Shown piece by piece: positions 9,041 through 17,487 of a DNA stretch of 64,000 nt. The position numbers were made by a program, and so were the translations under genes. The DNA lies in NCBI GenBank assembly GCA_016704535.1, contig JADIZZ010000023.1, positions 448,589 through 512,588 on the forward strand, read 5' to 3'. The notes beneath the pieces were generated by a model, which was not told where the DNA came from, searched no databases, and worked only from the letters and a program-made list of their open reading frames with translations. Within the stretch, counting starts at the first letter, position 1; each line of letters starts with the position of its first letter. This DNA comes from Betaproteobacteria bacterium (GTDB lineage Bacteria; Pseudomonadota; Gammaproteobacteria; Burkholderiales; Burkholderiaceae_C).

Positions 9041-10039
9041 ATGACGCTGTCCGTTCTCGTCACCATCGACACCGAGTCCTACAGCCAGGGGCACCCGGAC
9101 CAGCACATCTGGGGGCGCACAGCCGATGGCCAGGAGCACGGCATCCGCGCGATCATGGACATCCTCGAGCGCCACGGCGTGCGCGGCACCTTCTACGTCA
9201 ACGTGTACGAAGCGGGACGCCACGGCGAGGAGGCCCTGCGCGAGGTCGTTCGCGCGATCGACGAGCGGGGGCACGAGGTGGGCCTGCACACCCATCCGCG
9301 CGATCTCTACGGGGTCGAGAAGTTGACACGGGCCGACGTTCCCCGTCAGATGGAGATCCTGGCCTGGGGCCAGCACTTCATCGAGGCCGCGACCGGAAAG
9401 CCCGTGCTGGCGCACCGGGCAGGAGCCTTCGCCGCCAACCTGAAGACCATCGAGGCGCTGGGCAAGCTCGGCGTCGAAGTCGACGCTTCGCTGTCGCCGG
9501 CATGGTTCGAGTCGCACCTGGCGCGCGAGGTGGAGTCCGGCAACCGACCGATGAGCCTCGGCGGCCTGCTGGAGCTGCCCGTGACCTATTACGTCCAGGC
9601 GCGGCTCGGCTCGCGCGAGTTCCAGCGCATGATCGATATCGAAGCATGCAGCCTGCGCGAGCTGAAGACCATCGTTAGGCAAGCGCAAGCGCAAGAGGCC
9701 GGTGCAATCAATCTGCTGATGCACAGCCACTCGTTCGCCCTGGCCGGGGCCCACGACCGTACCCTGGTCAAGCGGCTCGACGCCTTCCTGCGCTTCCTTG
9801 CCACCCAGCCCGGCGCACAGGCCACGACCACGGCGCAGTTCTTCGAGCAATGGCGCACCACAGGCACGACTGCGCCTGTCGGACAGCCCTTCGTTCCTTA
9901 TACGGGCTGGTGGACCACTTACCTGCGCACCGTCGAATCGATCGGCCGGGGGTGGAAGAACACGGCCGCGGCGCTGGCCCCGCCCATCGCGCTGGCTGCA
10001 CTGGCGGCGGCAGCCGGCGCCCTCTACCGATCGGCCTGA
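9041..10039 (+). CDS. Polysaccharide deacetylase family protein
   Basis: A 332-residue NodB-fold protein. Visible catalytic motifs are TIDTE (D10, metal/base motif 1), GLHTHP (H83 and H85, metal ligands) and HRAGAF (R126, motif 3). Members hydrolyse N- or O-acetyl groups from polysaccharides or their precursors. The C-terminal 25 residues are strongly hydrophobic (ALAPPIALAALAAAAGALYR), so the protein is probably tail-anchored; no N-terminal signal peptide is seen, leaving topology open. It starts three bases after the GT2 stop. It is distinct from the exosortase-associated deacetylase at 46374. Confidence 0.8.
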   Translation: MTLSVLVTIDTESYSQGHPDQHIWGRTADGQEHGIRAIMDILERHGVRGTFYVNVYEAGRHGEEALREVVRAIDERGHEVGLHTHPRDLYGVEKLTRADVPRQMEILAWGQHFIEAATGKPVLAHRAGAFAANLKTIEALGKLGVEVDASLSPAWFESHLAREVESGNRPMSLGGLLELPVTYYVQARLGSREFQRMIDIEACSLRELKTIVRQAQAQEAGAINLLMHSHSFALAGAHDRTLVKRLDAFLRFLATQPGAQATTTAQFFEQWRTTGTTAPVGQPFVPYTGWWTTYLRTVESIGRGWKNTAAALAPPIALAALAAAAGALYRSA

Positions 10040-10044
10040 CCCTC

Positions 10045-10968
10045 ATGTGGAACATCCTCTCCGACGCGCTGCGCGGCCCTGCCCAGGCCCGCGCCGCGCA
10101 CCGCCAGGCGCTGCGCCATGCACCCAGCGTGGCAGCGGGCGTTCGACAGCTCCAGGCCCTGTGCCCCGCCGATGCCACGGACGACCCCGAAGCGCCGATC
10201 TTCCTGCTGTCGGCCGGCTGGCGTTCGGGCTCGACGATGCTGCAGCGCCTGTTGATGTCGGACCCCGGCGTGCTGATCTGGGGCGAGCCCTACGACGAAT
10301 GCGGGCTGATCCAGGCGGTTGCCGAGGGCGCGAAAGCCTTCCGCCCCGGCTGGCCCCCGAGGGAGTACTTCTACGACGGCACGCCGCCGGATCAACTGAC
10401 CGGCGAATGGATCGCGAACCTCTTTCCGGCGCTCGACGATTGGCGCCGTGGCCAGCGGGCGCTGTTCGACACGATGTTCGCCCAGCCCGCCCGGCGCGCC
10501 GGCGCCCGGCGCTGGGGCATCAAGGAGGTTCGTCTGACTTCCGACCACGCGCTGTTCCTGCGCTGGCTGTACCCACGCGCGAAATTCCTGCTGCTTTACC
10601 GCGACCCGCTCGAGGCCTACCGCTCTTACAGCGCCTTCGGCCGCAGCTGGTACGACACCTTTCCGGATCGCCCCGTCTTCACCCCCACACAGTTCGGCCG
10701 CCATTGGCGACAGCTGATGGAGGGATACCGACGCGACGCGGCCGAACTCGGCGCGCTGCTCGTCAAGTACGAAGATCTCGTGAGCGGCGGCATTTCCACC
10801 GCGACCCTGGACGCCTACCTGGGCATCGCAATCGACCCGGGCGTGATCTCGCGCAAGGTCGGCAGCTCCGAGAAGGGTGGCAAGAAGGTGTCGGTGAATC
10901 GGCTGGAGCGCTATCTTCTGCAGCGCGCGGTTGGTCAGGTTGCCCGCGAACTCGGATATCTGGCGTGA
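10045..10968 (+). CDS. Sulfotransferase family protein, copy 1
   Basis: A 307-residue protein with a PAPS-binding P-loop-like motif SAGWRSGSTMLQRLL (residues 56-70) and a second motif FLLLYRDPLEAYRSYSAFG that fits the 3'-phosphate-binding RDP...S element of sulfotransferases. It would transfer sulfate from PAPS to a sugar hydroxyl. The ATG at 10045 follows the deacetylase stop by five bases, and the end overlaps the next gene by four bases. With the second sulfotransferase at 13908 it suggests that the polymer or its precursor is sulfated, which is inference. Confidence 0.8.
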   Translation: MWNILSDALRGPAQARAAHRQALRHAPSVAAGVRQLQALCPADATDDPEAPIFLLSAGWRSGSTMLQRLLMSDPGVLIWGEPYDECGLIQAVAEGAKAFRPGWPPREYFYDGTPPDQLTGEWIANLFPALDDWRRGQRALFDTMFAQPARRAGARRWGIKEVRLTSDHALFLRWLYPRAKFLLLYRDPLEAYRSYSAFGRSWYDTFPDRPVFTPTQFGRHWRQLMEGYRRDAAELGALLVKYEDLVSGGISTATLDAYLGIAIDPGVISRKVGSSEKGGKKVSVNRLERYLLQRAVGQVARELGYLA

Positions 10969-12002
10969 ACGCCATCTCTGTGATCATCGCCACGTTGAAC
11001 CGGCCGGCGCTGCTGCTGGAGGCGGTCCAGAGCGCGCTTGAGCAGACACGCTCGCCGCTCGAAGTGATCGTCATCGACGACGGCTCCGACCCACCCGTCG
11101 ACGCGCAAGCACTGGCTCGCCAGTTCGGTGATCGCGTCCGGCTGATCCGGAATTCGCCCTCGCAAGGCCTGGCCTGGGCGCGCCACCAGGGCGTGGAGGC
11201 TGCCGCCGGCGACTGCATCGTGCACCTGGACGACGACGATCTCTACGGCCCCGACGCGCTCTCGCGCTGCGCCCGCCTGCTCGACGACGATGCCGACCTG
11301 GACATGGTCTTCATGGGCGTCCAGGGGTTCGGCAAGTCGGCAGCGCACTTCAACCAGGTTCATCCAGCGGGCGCTATGCGGGTAGTGGAACAGAGCCAAG
11401 CCAGAACGCTCACCGACGGCGTCTTCGTCTTCGATCGTGATCTCGTCCATGGTCTGCTGAACCAGGTGCCGATGCCCTTTCAGCGCGTCATGGCGCGGCG
11501 CGAGGCCTGGCACAAGGTCAGCCAACTGCGGGTGAACGCCTATCGCCGCGCCTTCGGTCTGAATTCCGACGAGCAGGCCCGGGCCCTGATACGCGGCACG
11601 CTGCGCGACTCGGAGTGGGCGATCTATGCCGGCTTGGCCTGCAAGAAGGCGGCGCTGATCGCCGAGCCCTTGTACCTGCAACGCTGCGACGGCCAGGGCG
11701 CAAGCTCGCGCCCCGCGATGCGGCGGACGCACATCCGGCAGACGACGAGCATCAAGTCGGTGCTGGATCAGTTTGCGCAGCTCGACAGCTCGATGCAGCC
11801 CCTGCGGCACCGGATTCGCCAAAGCCTGGCGCAGACGCACTTCGATGCCGCCTACGAGCTCATCGACCTTGGCTTCCACGCCGAGGCGCTGACGCACCTG
11901 CGCGACGGCGCCCGGCTGAGCCTGCGCTGGGGGCACCTGAAACTGCTGGCCAAGCTTGGCCTCGCCGTCGCGACGAGCTCGGCCAGCCGACATCCGGCCT
12001 GA
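10965..12002 (+). CDS. Glycosyltransferase family 2
   Basis: A 345-residue GT2 enzyme starting at a GTG that overlaps the preceding stop (GTGA). The N-terminus NAISVIIATLNRPALL, VIVIDDGSDPPVD and CIVHLDDDDLYGPDAL provide the GT-A fold and its DDD/DXD metal site. The C-terminal 100 residues are basic and helical without recognisable motif. It stands between a sulfotransferase and another GT2, so it probably adds one sugar of the sulfated repeat. Specificity unknown. Confidence 0.85.
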   Translation: MNAISVIIATLNRPALLLEAVQSALEQTRSPLEVIVIDDGSDPPVDAQALARQFGDRVRLIRNSPSQGLAWARHQGVEAAAGDCIVHLDDDDLYGPDALSRCARLLDDDADLDMVFMGVQGFGKSAAHFNQVHPAGAMRVVEQSQARTLTDGVFVFDRDLVHGLLNQVPMPFQRVMARREAWHKVSQLRVNAYRRAFGLNSDEQARALIRGTLRDSEWAIYAGLACKKAALIAEPLYLQRCDGQGASSRPAMRRTHIRQTTSIKSVLDQFAQLDSSMQPLRHRIRQSLAQTHFDAAYELIDLGFHAEALTHLRDGARLSLRWGHLKLLAKLGLAVATSSASRHPA

Positions 12003-12019
12003 GCGGCGACAACAAGACC

Positions 12020-12937
12020 ATGCACGCCAGCCTCGTCGTCTGCACCTACAACCGCGCCGCGTCGCTGCGCGACACGCTGAGTGCGCTGCAAGCGCTGCAG
12101 TCGCCGCCCGGTTGCGAATGGGAAGTCGTGGTCGTCGACAACAACTCGAAGGACAACACTCGCGCCGTGGTCGAGCAGGTGCAAGCCACCTGGCCGCGCC
12201 TGCGCTACGAGTTCGAGCGCGAACAGGGTTTGTCCGCCGCGCGCAACCACGGCATCACCGCCGCGCGAGGCGCGACGATCCTCTTCACCGACGACGACGT
12301 GCTGCCCGAGCCCGACTGGCTGGCCGCCACGTTGGCCGGCCTCGACCGCCACGGCGCCGACGCCTGCGGCGGCTACATCGCGCCGATCTGGGAATCGCCG
12401 CCGCCGCCCTGGCTTACCGAGCGCTTCCACGGCTTCCTGGCGGTGCGCACCGATAGAACCGACGACTACGTGATGACGCCCGCCAGCACCCTGCCCTTCG
12501 GCGCCAACATCGCCTTCCGGCGCGAGGTGTTCGACCGCGTCGGCCCCTTCGACACACGCCGCGGCCGCAAGGGCCAGGTGCTGGCCGGCGGCGAGGACGG
12601 CGAGATGTTCGAGCGCATCCTGGCCGCGGGCATGAAGGTGGTGTTCCTCGGCGGCTCGCGCGTGCACCACAAGGTCGAGGCCTTCCGCCTGAGCAAGCGC
12701 TACTTCCGCCGCTGGCGCTTCCAGGCCAGCCGCAACATCGCGCAGAGCCAGGGCGTGGCCGGCGAGCGGCGGCTGTTCAACGTGCCCTTGTACGTCTACC
12801 CGCAGCTGCTGCGCGCTTTCGGCCGCATGGTCTGGGGCCACCTGACGCAGCCGCGCGACGAAGCCTTCAACCGCGAGATCGTCGTCTTCCACTTTCTGGG
12901 ACTGATGCGCGGCCTGGCGGAAGGCAAGCGCGCATGA
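12020..12937 (+). CDS. Glycosyltransferase family 2
   Basis: A 305-residue GT2 enzyme. Motifs are ASLVVCTYNRAASL, VVVVDNNSKDNT, GLSAARNHGI and ILFTDDDVLPEPDWL (DDD metal site). GGEDGEMFERIL near the middle is the usual acceptor-side ED motif. Start ATG at 12020 is 17 bases after the previous stop; the end overlaps the next gene by four bases (ATGA). It resembles the rhamnosyl/mannosyl-type GT2 enzymes common in EPS loci, but specificity is not readable. Confidence 0.87.
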   Translation: MHASLVVCTYNRAASLRDTLSALQALQSPPGCEWEVVVVDNNSKDNTRAVVEQVQATWPRLRYEFEREQGLSAARNHGITAARGATILFTDDDVLPEPDWLAATLAGLDRHGADACGGYIAPIWESPPPPWLTERFHGFLAVRTDRTDDYVMTPASTLPFGANIAFRREVFDRVGPFDTRRGRKGQVLAGGEDGEMFERILAAGMKVVFLGGSRVHHKVEAFRLSKRYFRRWRFQASRNIAQSQGVAGERRLFNVPLYVYPQLLRAFGRMVWGHLTQPRDEAFNREIVVFHFLGLMRGLAEGKRA

Positions 12938-13911
12938 ACCCGCCGCTGATCACCGTGCTGATCTGCACGCACGACCGTGCCGACCTGCTCGAGCAGCTGC
13001 TGGCCTCGCTGGACGGCGCGCGGCGCCCGGCCGAAGGCGTGCAGCTGCTGGTCGTGGCCAATGCGTGCCGGGACCGCACACACGCGCTGTTGCAGGCCCG
13101 CGTGGACGCCGCCACTGCTGCCGATAGCGGCGGCCGCCTGCCGCTGCACTGGGTGGCCGAGCCGACGCCCGGCAAGTCGCACGCGCTGAACCGCGGCATG
13201 CAGGACTGCAACACGCCGCTGGTGGCCTTCATCGACGACGACCAGCGCGTGGACCCCGGCTTCCTGGAAGACCTGCGCGACGCCGCGCGCGACCATCCCG
13301 AGGCCGACCTCTTCTGCGGCCGCCTGATCCCCGACTACGACGGCAGCGAGCCGCCCTGGGTGCACGACCAAGGGCGCTACCGCATCTACCCGCTGCCGAC
13401 GCCGAACTTCGACCCCGGGCCACAGGCCAGACTGCTGGTTGAGGGCATGGCACTGCCCGGCGGCGGCAACATCGTCGCGCGGCTACCCTGGCTGGCGCGC
13501 GTGGGGCCCTTCGCCGTCGACCTGGGCCCGGTCGGCCATGACCTGGGCGGGGCGGAAGACGCCGACTGGCTGCGCCGTGCACTGCGCGCCGGTGCGCGGC
13601 TGATGTACGTGCCCGCGATGCTGCAGTACCACTACGTCGACCCCGAGCGCCTGAAAGTGCGCTACCTGATGCACAAGGCCTACAAGCGCTCGGCGGCGTC
13701 GATCGGGCTGCACGCCCAGCCGGGCACGCCGCGCGGCGTGCCGGCCTACGCGTGGCGCAAGCTGGCCGGCTACGCGGTGGCCGCAGCCACCGCGCTGGGC
13801 GCGGCGCGGCGCCGCTTTTACCTCATCCGCAGCGCTGCGGCGCTGGGCGAGATCGCCGGCTACCGCGAGCTCGCACGCGGCGCGAACAGCGCACCAAGGA
13901 CGTCCCCGTGA
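12934..13911 (+). CDS. Glycosyltransferase family 2
   Basis: A 325-residue GT2 enzyme with PLITVLICTHDRADLLEQLL, PTPGKSHALNRGM and VAFIDDDQRVDPGFL (DDD metal site), plus GGAEDADWLRRAL as the acceptor-side motif. It is translationally coupled at both ends: ATGA with the gene before and GTGA with the sulfotransferase after. Its N-terminal half resembles the preceding GT2 gene, so the pair may have arisen by duplication. Substrate unknown. Confidence 0.87.
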   Translation: MNPPLITVLICTHDRADLLEQLLASLDGARRPAEGVQLLVVANACRDRTHALLQARVDAATAADSGGRLPLHWVAEPTPGKSHALNRGMQDCNTPLVAFIDDDQRVDPGFLEDLRDAARDHPEADLFCGRLIPDYDGSEPPWVHDQGRYRIYPLPTPNFDPGPQARLLVEGMALPGGGNIVARLPWLARVGPFAVDLGPVGHDLGGAEDADWLRRALRAGARLMYVPAMLQYHYVDPERLKVRYLMHKAYKRSAASIGLHAQPGTPRGVPAYAWRKLAGYAVAAATALGAARRRFYLIRSAAALGEIAGYRELARGANSAPRTSP

Positions 13912-14804
13912 ACCGACCGAACCTGTTCCTCATCGGCGCCATGAAATCGGGCACCACCACGCTGCACGAGCTGATGGCGCGGCACCCGCAGCTGGCGATG
14001 AGCGAGCCCAAGGAGCCCTGCTGGTTCGTGGCCCCCGCCGACCTGCAGGCCTGGTGGCCCGAGATGTGGAGACGAGGCTTCTGGAAGAGCGAGGCGGCCT
14101 ACCTGGCGATCTTCCCGGCCAAGCCCGGCGCGCGCTACCTCGGCGAGTCGAGCACCGACTACACGAAGCGCCCGAAACTCGACGGCATCGTCGAGCGCAT
14201 CGCGGCCTACGCCGCCGACGCGCGCTTCGTCTACATCATGCGCGACCCGGTGGAGCGCACCATCAGCCACTACTGGCACATGGTGGAACTGCGCGGCGAG
14301 GCGCGCCCGCCGCTGCAGGCCATCGTCGAAGAGCCGCACTACACCGAGGTCAGCCACTACGTCGACCAGCTGGCGCCCTACCTGCAGCGCTTCGGCCGGG
14401 AGCGTGTGCATGCGCTGACCTTCGAGGAGCTCAAGCGCGACCCGGTAGCCGCCGTGCGCGGCGTGTTCGAGTGGCTGGGCGTGGACACCGATTTCGTGCC
14501 CGACGCGGTGGGCTCGGCACACAACGTCACGCCCGAGGAGGTGAAGCAGAAGCGCGCCGGCATGGGCCTGCTCGACCGGCTGCGCCACTCCGACGCCTGG
14601 ACGGCGGTGGGCCCGCTGGTGCCCCCTGCGGTGCGCAAGCTGGGCGTGGCCCTGGTCGAGAAGCCGGTGCTGCGCCGCGAGGTCGACCTCGCCCCGGTGG
14701 TCGCCCACCTGCGCCCGCTGCAGCAGGCGCAGACGCGTGTGCTCGAAGCGCAACTGGGCCGCCGCTTCGACGACTGGAAGACGCTGTGGGGCGGGACAGC
14801 GTGA
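13908..14804 (+). CDS. Sulfotransferase domain protein, copy 2
   Basis: A 298-residue sulfotransferase starting at the GTG 13908 that overlaps the previous stop. The 5'-phosphosulfate loop is clear in FLIGAMKSGTTTLHELM near the N-terminus, and FVYIMRDPVERTISHYWHM is the 3'-phosphate-binding RDP...S motif. It resembles the heparan-sulfotransferase-like bacterial group (Sulfotransfer_1). It would sulfate a sugar using PAPS in the cytoplasm. The end overlaps the next GT2 by four bases. This is the more convincing of the two sulfotransferases. Confidence 0.88.
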   Translation: MNRPNLFLIGAMKSGTTTLHELMARHPQLAMSEPKEPCWFVAPADLQAWWPEMWRRGFWKSEAAYLAIFPAKPGARYLGESSTDYTKRPKLDGIVERIAAYAADARFVYIMRDPVERTISHYWHMVELRGEARPPLQAIVEEPHYTEVSHYVDQLAPYLQRFGRERVHALTFEELKRDPVAAVRGVFEWLGVDTDFVPDAVGSAHNVTPEEVKQKRAGMGLLDRLRHSDAWTAVGPLVPPAVRKLGVALVEKPVLRREVDLAPVVAHLRPLQQAQTRVLEAQLGRRFDDWKTLWGGTA

Positions 14805-15745
14805 CGACACCTCCGATCTCCGTCGTCATCCCGGCCTACAACGCCGCGGCCACGCTGGCGCGGGCGCTGGACTCGGTGCTGGCACAGACCCACCCGGCGC
14901 TCGAAGTCGTGGTCGTCGACGACGGCTCGGCCGACAACACGGGCGAGGTGGTGGCGGGCTACGCCAGCCACGGCGGCCCGACGCCGGTGCGCTACCTGCG
15001 CCAGGCCAACGCCGGCCCGTCGGCGGCGCGCAACCGCGGCGTGGAGGCGGCGCGTGGCGAGTGGATCGCCTTCCTCGACGCCGACGACTGGTACTACCCG
15101 GAACGCCTGGCGCGCCACGCGCAGATGATCCAGGCCGACCCGGCGCTCGACTTCCTGGTCGGCAATTTCGACTACCGAGGCAGCGACGGCACGCTGATGC
15201 AGGCGTCGATGACCGACAGCGCGCTGGGCCGCGAGTTGCTGGCCGCGCACGGGCCGCAGGGCCAGGCGACGATCGAGGGCGCGGCGCTGGCCCGCTACAT
15301 GGTCGAGCAGTTCAGCGACACGCGCATGCTGACCCTGCCGCGGGCCACCTTCGTGGAGCTGGGCGGCTTTCCGCTGGACCTGCGCATCTGCGAAGACGTG
15401 GTCTTCCTGCTGCGCCTGTGCGCACGCAGCCGCCGCGCCGGCGTGAGCTGCGAGCCCGGCGCCGTCTACCTGGTGCACGACGCCGGACTGATCCGCAGCG
15501 ACCGGCTGCGCGCGCAGACCGAGAGCGTACGCGCCTTGCGCGGCGAGGCTGCGCGTATGCACGGCGCGCCGCCGGCCATCCGCCAGGCCTGGCGACAGAT
15601 GGTGAAGGACGCCTACCTCGACCTGGCCTACTACCTGGTGAAGCAGGGGCGGCGCGGCGAGGCGCTGCGCAGCCTGGGCCGTTCGTTCGCCTTCCACCCG
15701 GCCGCCGCCGACCTGCGGCAGCTGCTGTCTATCGTGCGCGGGTGA
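14801..15745 (+). CDS. Glycosyltransferase family 2
   Basis: A 314-residue GT2 enzyme beginning at GTG 14801 (GTGA overlap). It has PPISVVIPAYNAAATLARALDS, VVVVDDGSADNTGEV, NAGPSAARNRGVEAA and IAFLDADDWYYPERL, giving a canonical GT-A fold with DADD metal site. CEDVVFLLRLCARS is the acceptor-side region. The C-terminal tail is helical (VKQGRRGEALRSLGRSFAFHP). It overlaps the asparagine-synthase-like gene by four bases. One step of repeat-unit assembly is the probable role. Confidence 0.88.
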   Translation: MTTPPISVVIPAYNAAATLARALDSVLAQTHPALEVVVVDDGSADNTGEVVAGYASHGGPTPVRYLRQANAGPSAARNRGVEAARGEWIAFLDADDWYYPERLARHAQMIQADPALDFLVGNFDYRGSDGTLMQASMTDSALGRELLAAHGPQGQATIEGAALARYMVEQFSDTRMLTLPRATFVELGGFPLDLRICEDVVFLLRLCARSRRAGVSCEPGAVYLVHDAGLIRSDRLRAQTESVRALRGEAARMHGAPPAIRQAWRQMVKDAYLDLAYYLVKQGRRGEALRSLGRSFAFHPAAADLRQLLSIVRG

Positions 15746-17487
15746 GCGCCCCGACGATCTGGGCCGCGCCGACGTCGCGTCACGGCGGGTTCTGTGGCCG
15801 CTGGCCGGCGATGGTCGACCCAGGTCCATCACCCGACCCGGCAGTCGACTTCCAAGGCGAGCTCTACAACGCCGTCGAGCTGTGCCGCTGGCTGGGCCTG
15901 CCGCTCGGCACGCCAGCGGCGGCCTTGGTGTCGGCGGCCTGGCAGCGCGCCGAAGTCCACGGCCTGCTGCGGCTGGACGGCGTGTTCGCACTGGCACTGC
16001 GCAGCGCCGACGGCCTGGTGCTCTACCGCGACCCGTCGGCGCTGTTCAACCTGTATTGGCATGCGCAGGGCACGGGCGATGCACTGCGGGTCGGCGTGGC
16101 CACCCATCTGGACGACCTGCTGGCCCTGCCCGGCACGCCGCGCCGGCTGTCGCGCCGCTCGCTGCACGAGTACCTGCGCTTCCTGGACATCGCCGCGCCG
16201 CACACGCTGTACGAAGACCTGCACGCGGTCGAGCCAGGGCAATTGCTGCGCTGGTCGCGTAACGGTGGGCCTGTGGCGTCGCGCCCGCAGGCCGCCGCCG
16301 ACAGCCCGCCGCCGACGAGCTTCGACGATGCCGTCGACCGCGTCGACACCCTGCTGCAGGCCGGCGTGCGTGCGCGGCTGGCCGGCGTACCGCGGGCCGC
16401 GGCCTTCCTCAGCGGCGGCATCGACTCGTCGCTGCTGTGTGCGATCGCGTCGCGCCAGCGCGGCGACATGAGCGCGGTGACGGTGGGCTTCGATGGTACG
16501 GGCTTCGACGAGACGCCGGTCGCGCAGCGCATCGCCGCCCACCTGGGCCTGCGTCACGAGGTGCTGCGCTTCGACCAGGCGCAGTACCTGCAGGCCTTCG
16601 CGACGCTCGCCCGCGGGCTGGAACAGCCGATGGCCGACCCGGCCACGCCGGCCACCGTGCTGGCCTACAGCCATTGCCGCGGGCGCTACGACGCGGTGCT
16701 CGACGGCATGGGCGCCGACGAGTCGGTGGGCGCCATGCCGCCGCGCCATGTGCGGTTGGCGGTGGGCGGCGCCAGCCGCATCCCGCGGCCGCTGCGCAGT
16801 GCGCTCACGCGCGGGCTGCGCGCGCTGCCCGGCCTGGCCGGCTACGCGCCCATCGTCGACTTCGAGCACCCGGCAGACACGATGATCCGCTGGAAGGGCT
16901 TCACACGGCCGGAGATCGTGGTGCTGTGCGGCGAGCCGGTGTCCTTTGCCGAGACGCAGTTCTACCGGACCTTCGCGCGCTTCCCTGCGTCGTTCAGGAA
17001 TGGCGCGCACTTCGAGCGCTACAGCGCCCTGCTCGACGCGATGCCCTGCGACCGCCTGAACCAGGCACTGCAGATCACCGGCGCGACGATGCGCTTCCCG
17101 TTCTGGGACCGCGCCACGGACCGCTGCATTCGGGAACTTCGCACCGACTTCCGCCACCGGCCGGGCGAACCCAAGCGCATCCTTCGGACGCTTCTGGCAC
17201 GCTACGTGCCTTCGCAGATCTGGGATCTGCCCAAGCACAGCTTCGACTTCCCCTTGCACGATTTCCTGATGGCCGACGACCATGCCGTTCTACGCCGCCA
17301 CCTCGACCCGGACCTCTGGCGGGCCCACGCCCTGATGTCGCCGGCAGGTGTGTGGCGCTGCGCCCAGCGCTACATCGCCGGCGAACGACAGCTGGTCTTC
17401 CGCGTCTGGGCGCTGGCCTTGCTGGGGGCCTGGCTGGAAAAGCGACCCACCTTCGCGACCGGCGCCCCCACGAGCCCAGCCCCATGA
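15742..17487 (+). CDS. Asparagine synthase-like protein lacking the N-terminal catalytic Cys
   Basis: A 581-residue homologue of AsnB. The synthetase half has the ATP pyrophosphatase loop AFLSGGIDSSLLCAI (SGGIDSS at about 224-230). The N-terminal region keeps the glutaminase fold (LRLDGVFALALRS, LVLYRDP) but does not begin with MCGI: it starts VSAPTIWAAPTSRHGG, so Cys2, the glutamine-hydrolysing nucleophile, is absent. It may use free ammonia or an amine, or ligate a different nucleophile as beta-lactam and lasso-peptide synthetases do. Start GTG 15742 overlaps the upstream stop. In EPS loci AsnB-like enzymes can amidate uronic acids; the other homologue here (33374-35332) keeps Cys2. The start is well fixed by coupling, so Cys loss is probably genuine. 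Confidence 0.8.
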   Translation: MSAPTIWAAPTSRHGGFCGRWPAMVDPGPSPDPAVDFQGELYNAVELCRWLGLPLGTPAAALVSAAWQRAEVHGLLRLDGVFALALRSADGLVLYRDPSALFNLYWHAQGTGDALRVGVATHLDDLLALPGTPRRLSRRSLHEYLRFLDIAAPHTLYEDLHAVEPGQLLRWSRNGGPVASRPQAAADSPPPTSFDDAVDRVDTLLQAGVRARLAGVPRAAAFLSGGIDSSLLCAIASRQRGDMSAVTVGFDGTGFDETPVAQRIAAHLGLRHEVLRFDQAQYLQAFATLARGLEQPMADPATPATVLAYSHCRGRYDAVLDGMGADESVGAMPPRHVRLAVGGASRIPRPLRSALTRGLRALPGLAGYAPIVDFEHPADTMIRWKGFTRPEIVVLCGEPVSFAETQFYRTFARFPASFRNGAHFERYSALLDAMPCDRLNQALQITGATMRFPFWDRATDRCIRELRTDFRHRPGEPKRILRTLLARYVPSQIWDLPKHSFDFPLHDFLMADDHAVLRRHLDPDLWRAHALMSPAGVWRCAQRYIAGERQLVFRVWALALLGAWLEKRPTFATGAPTSPAP

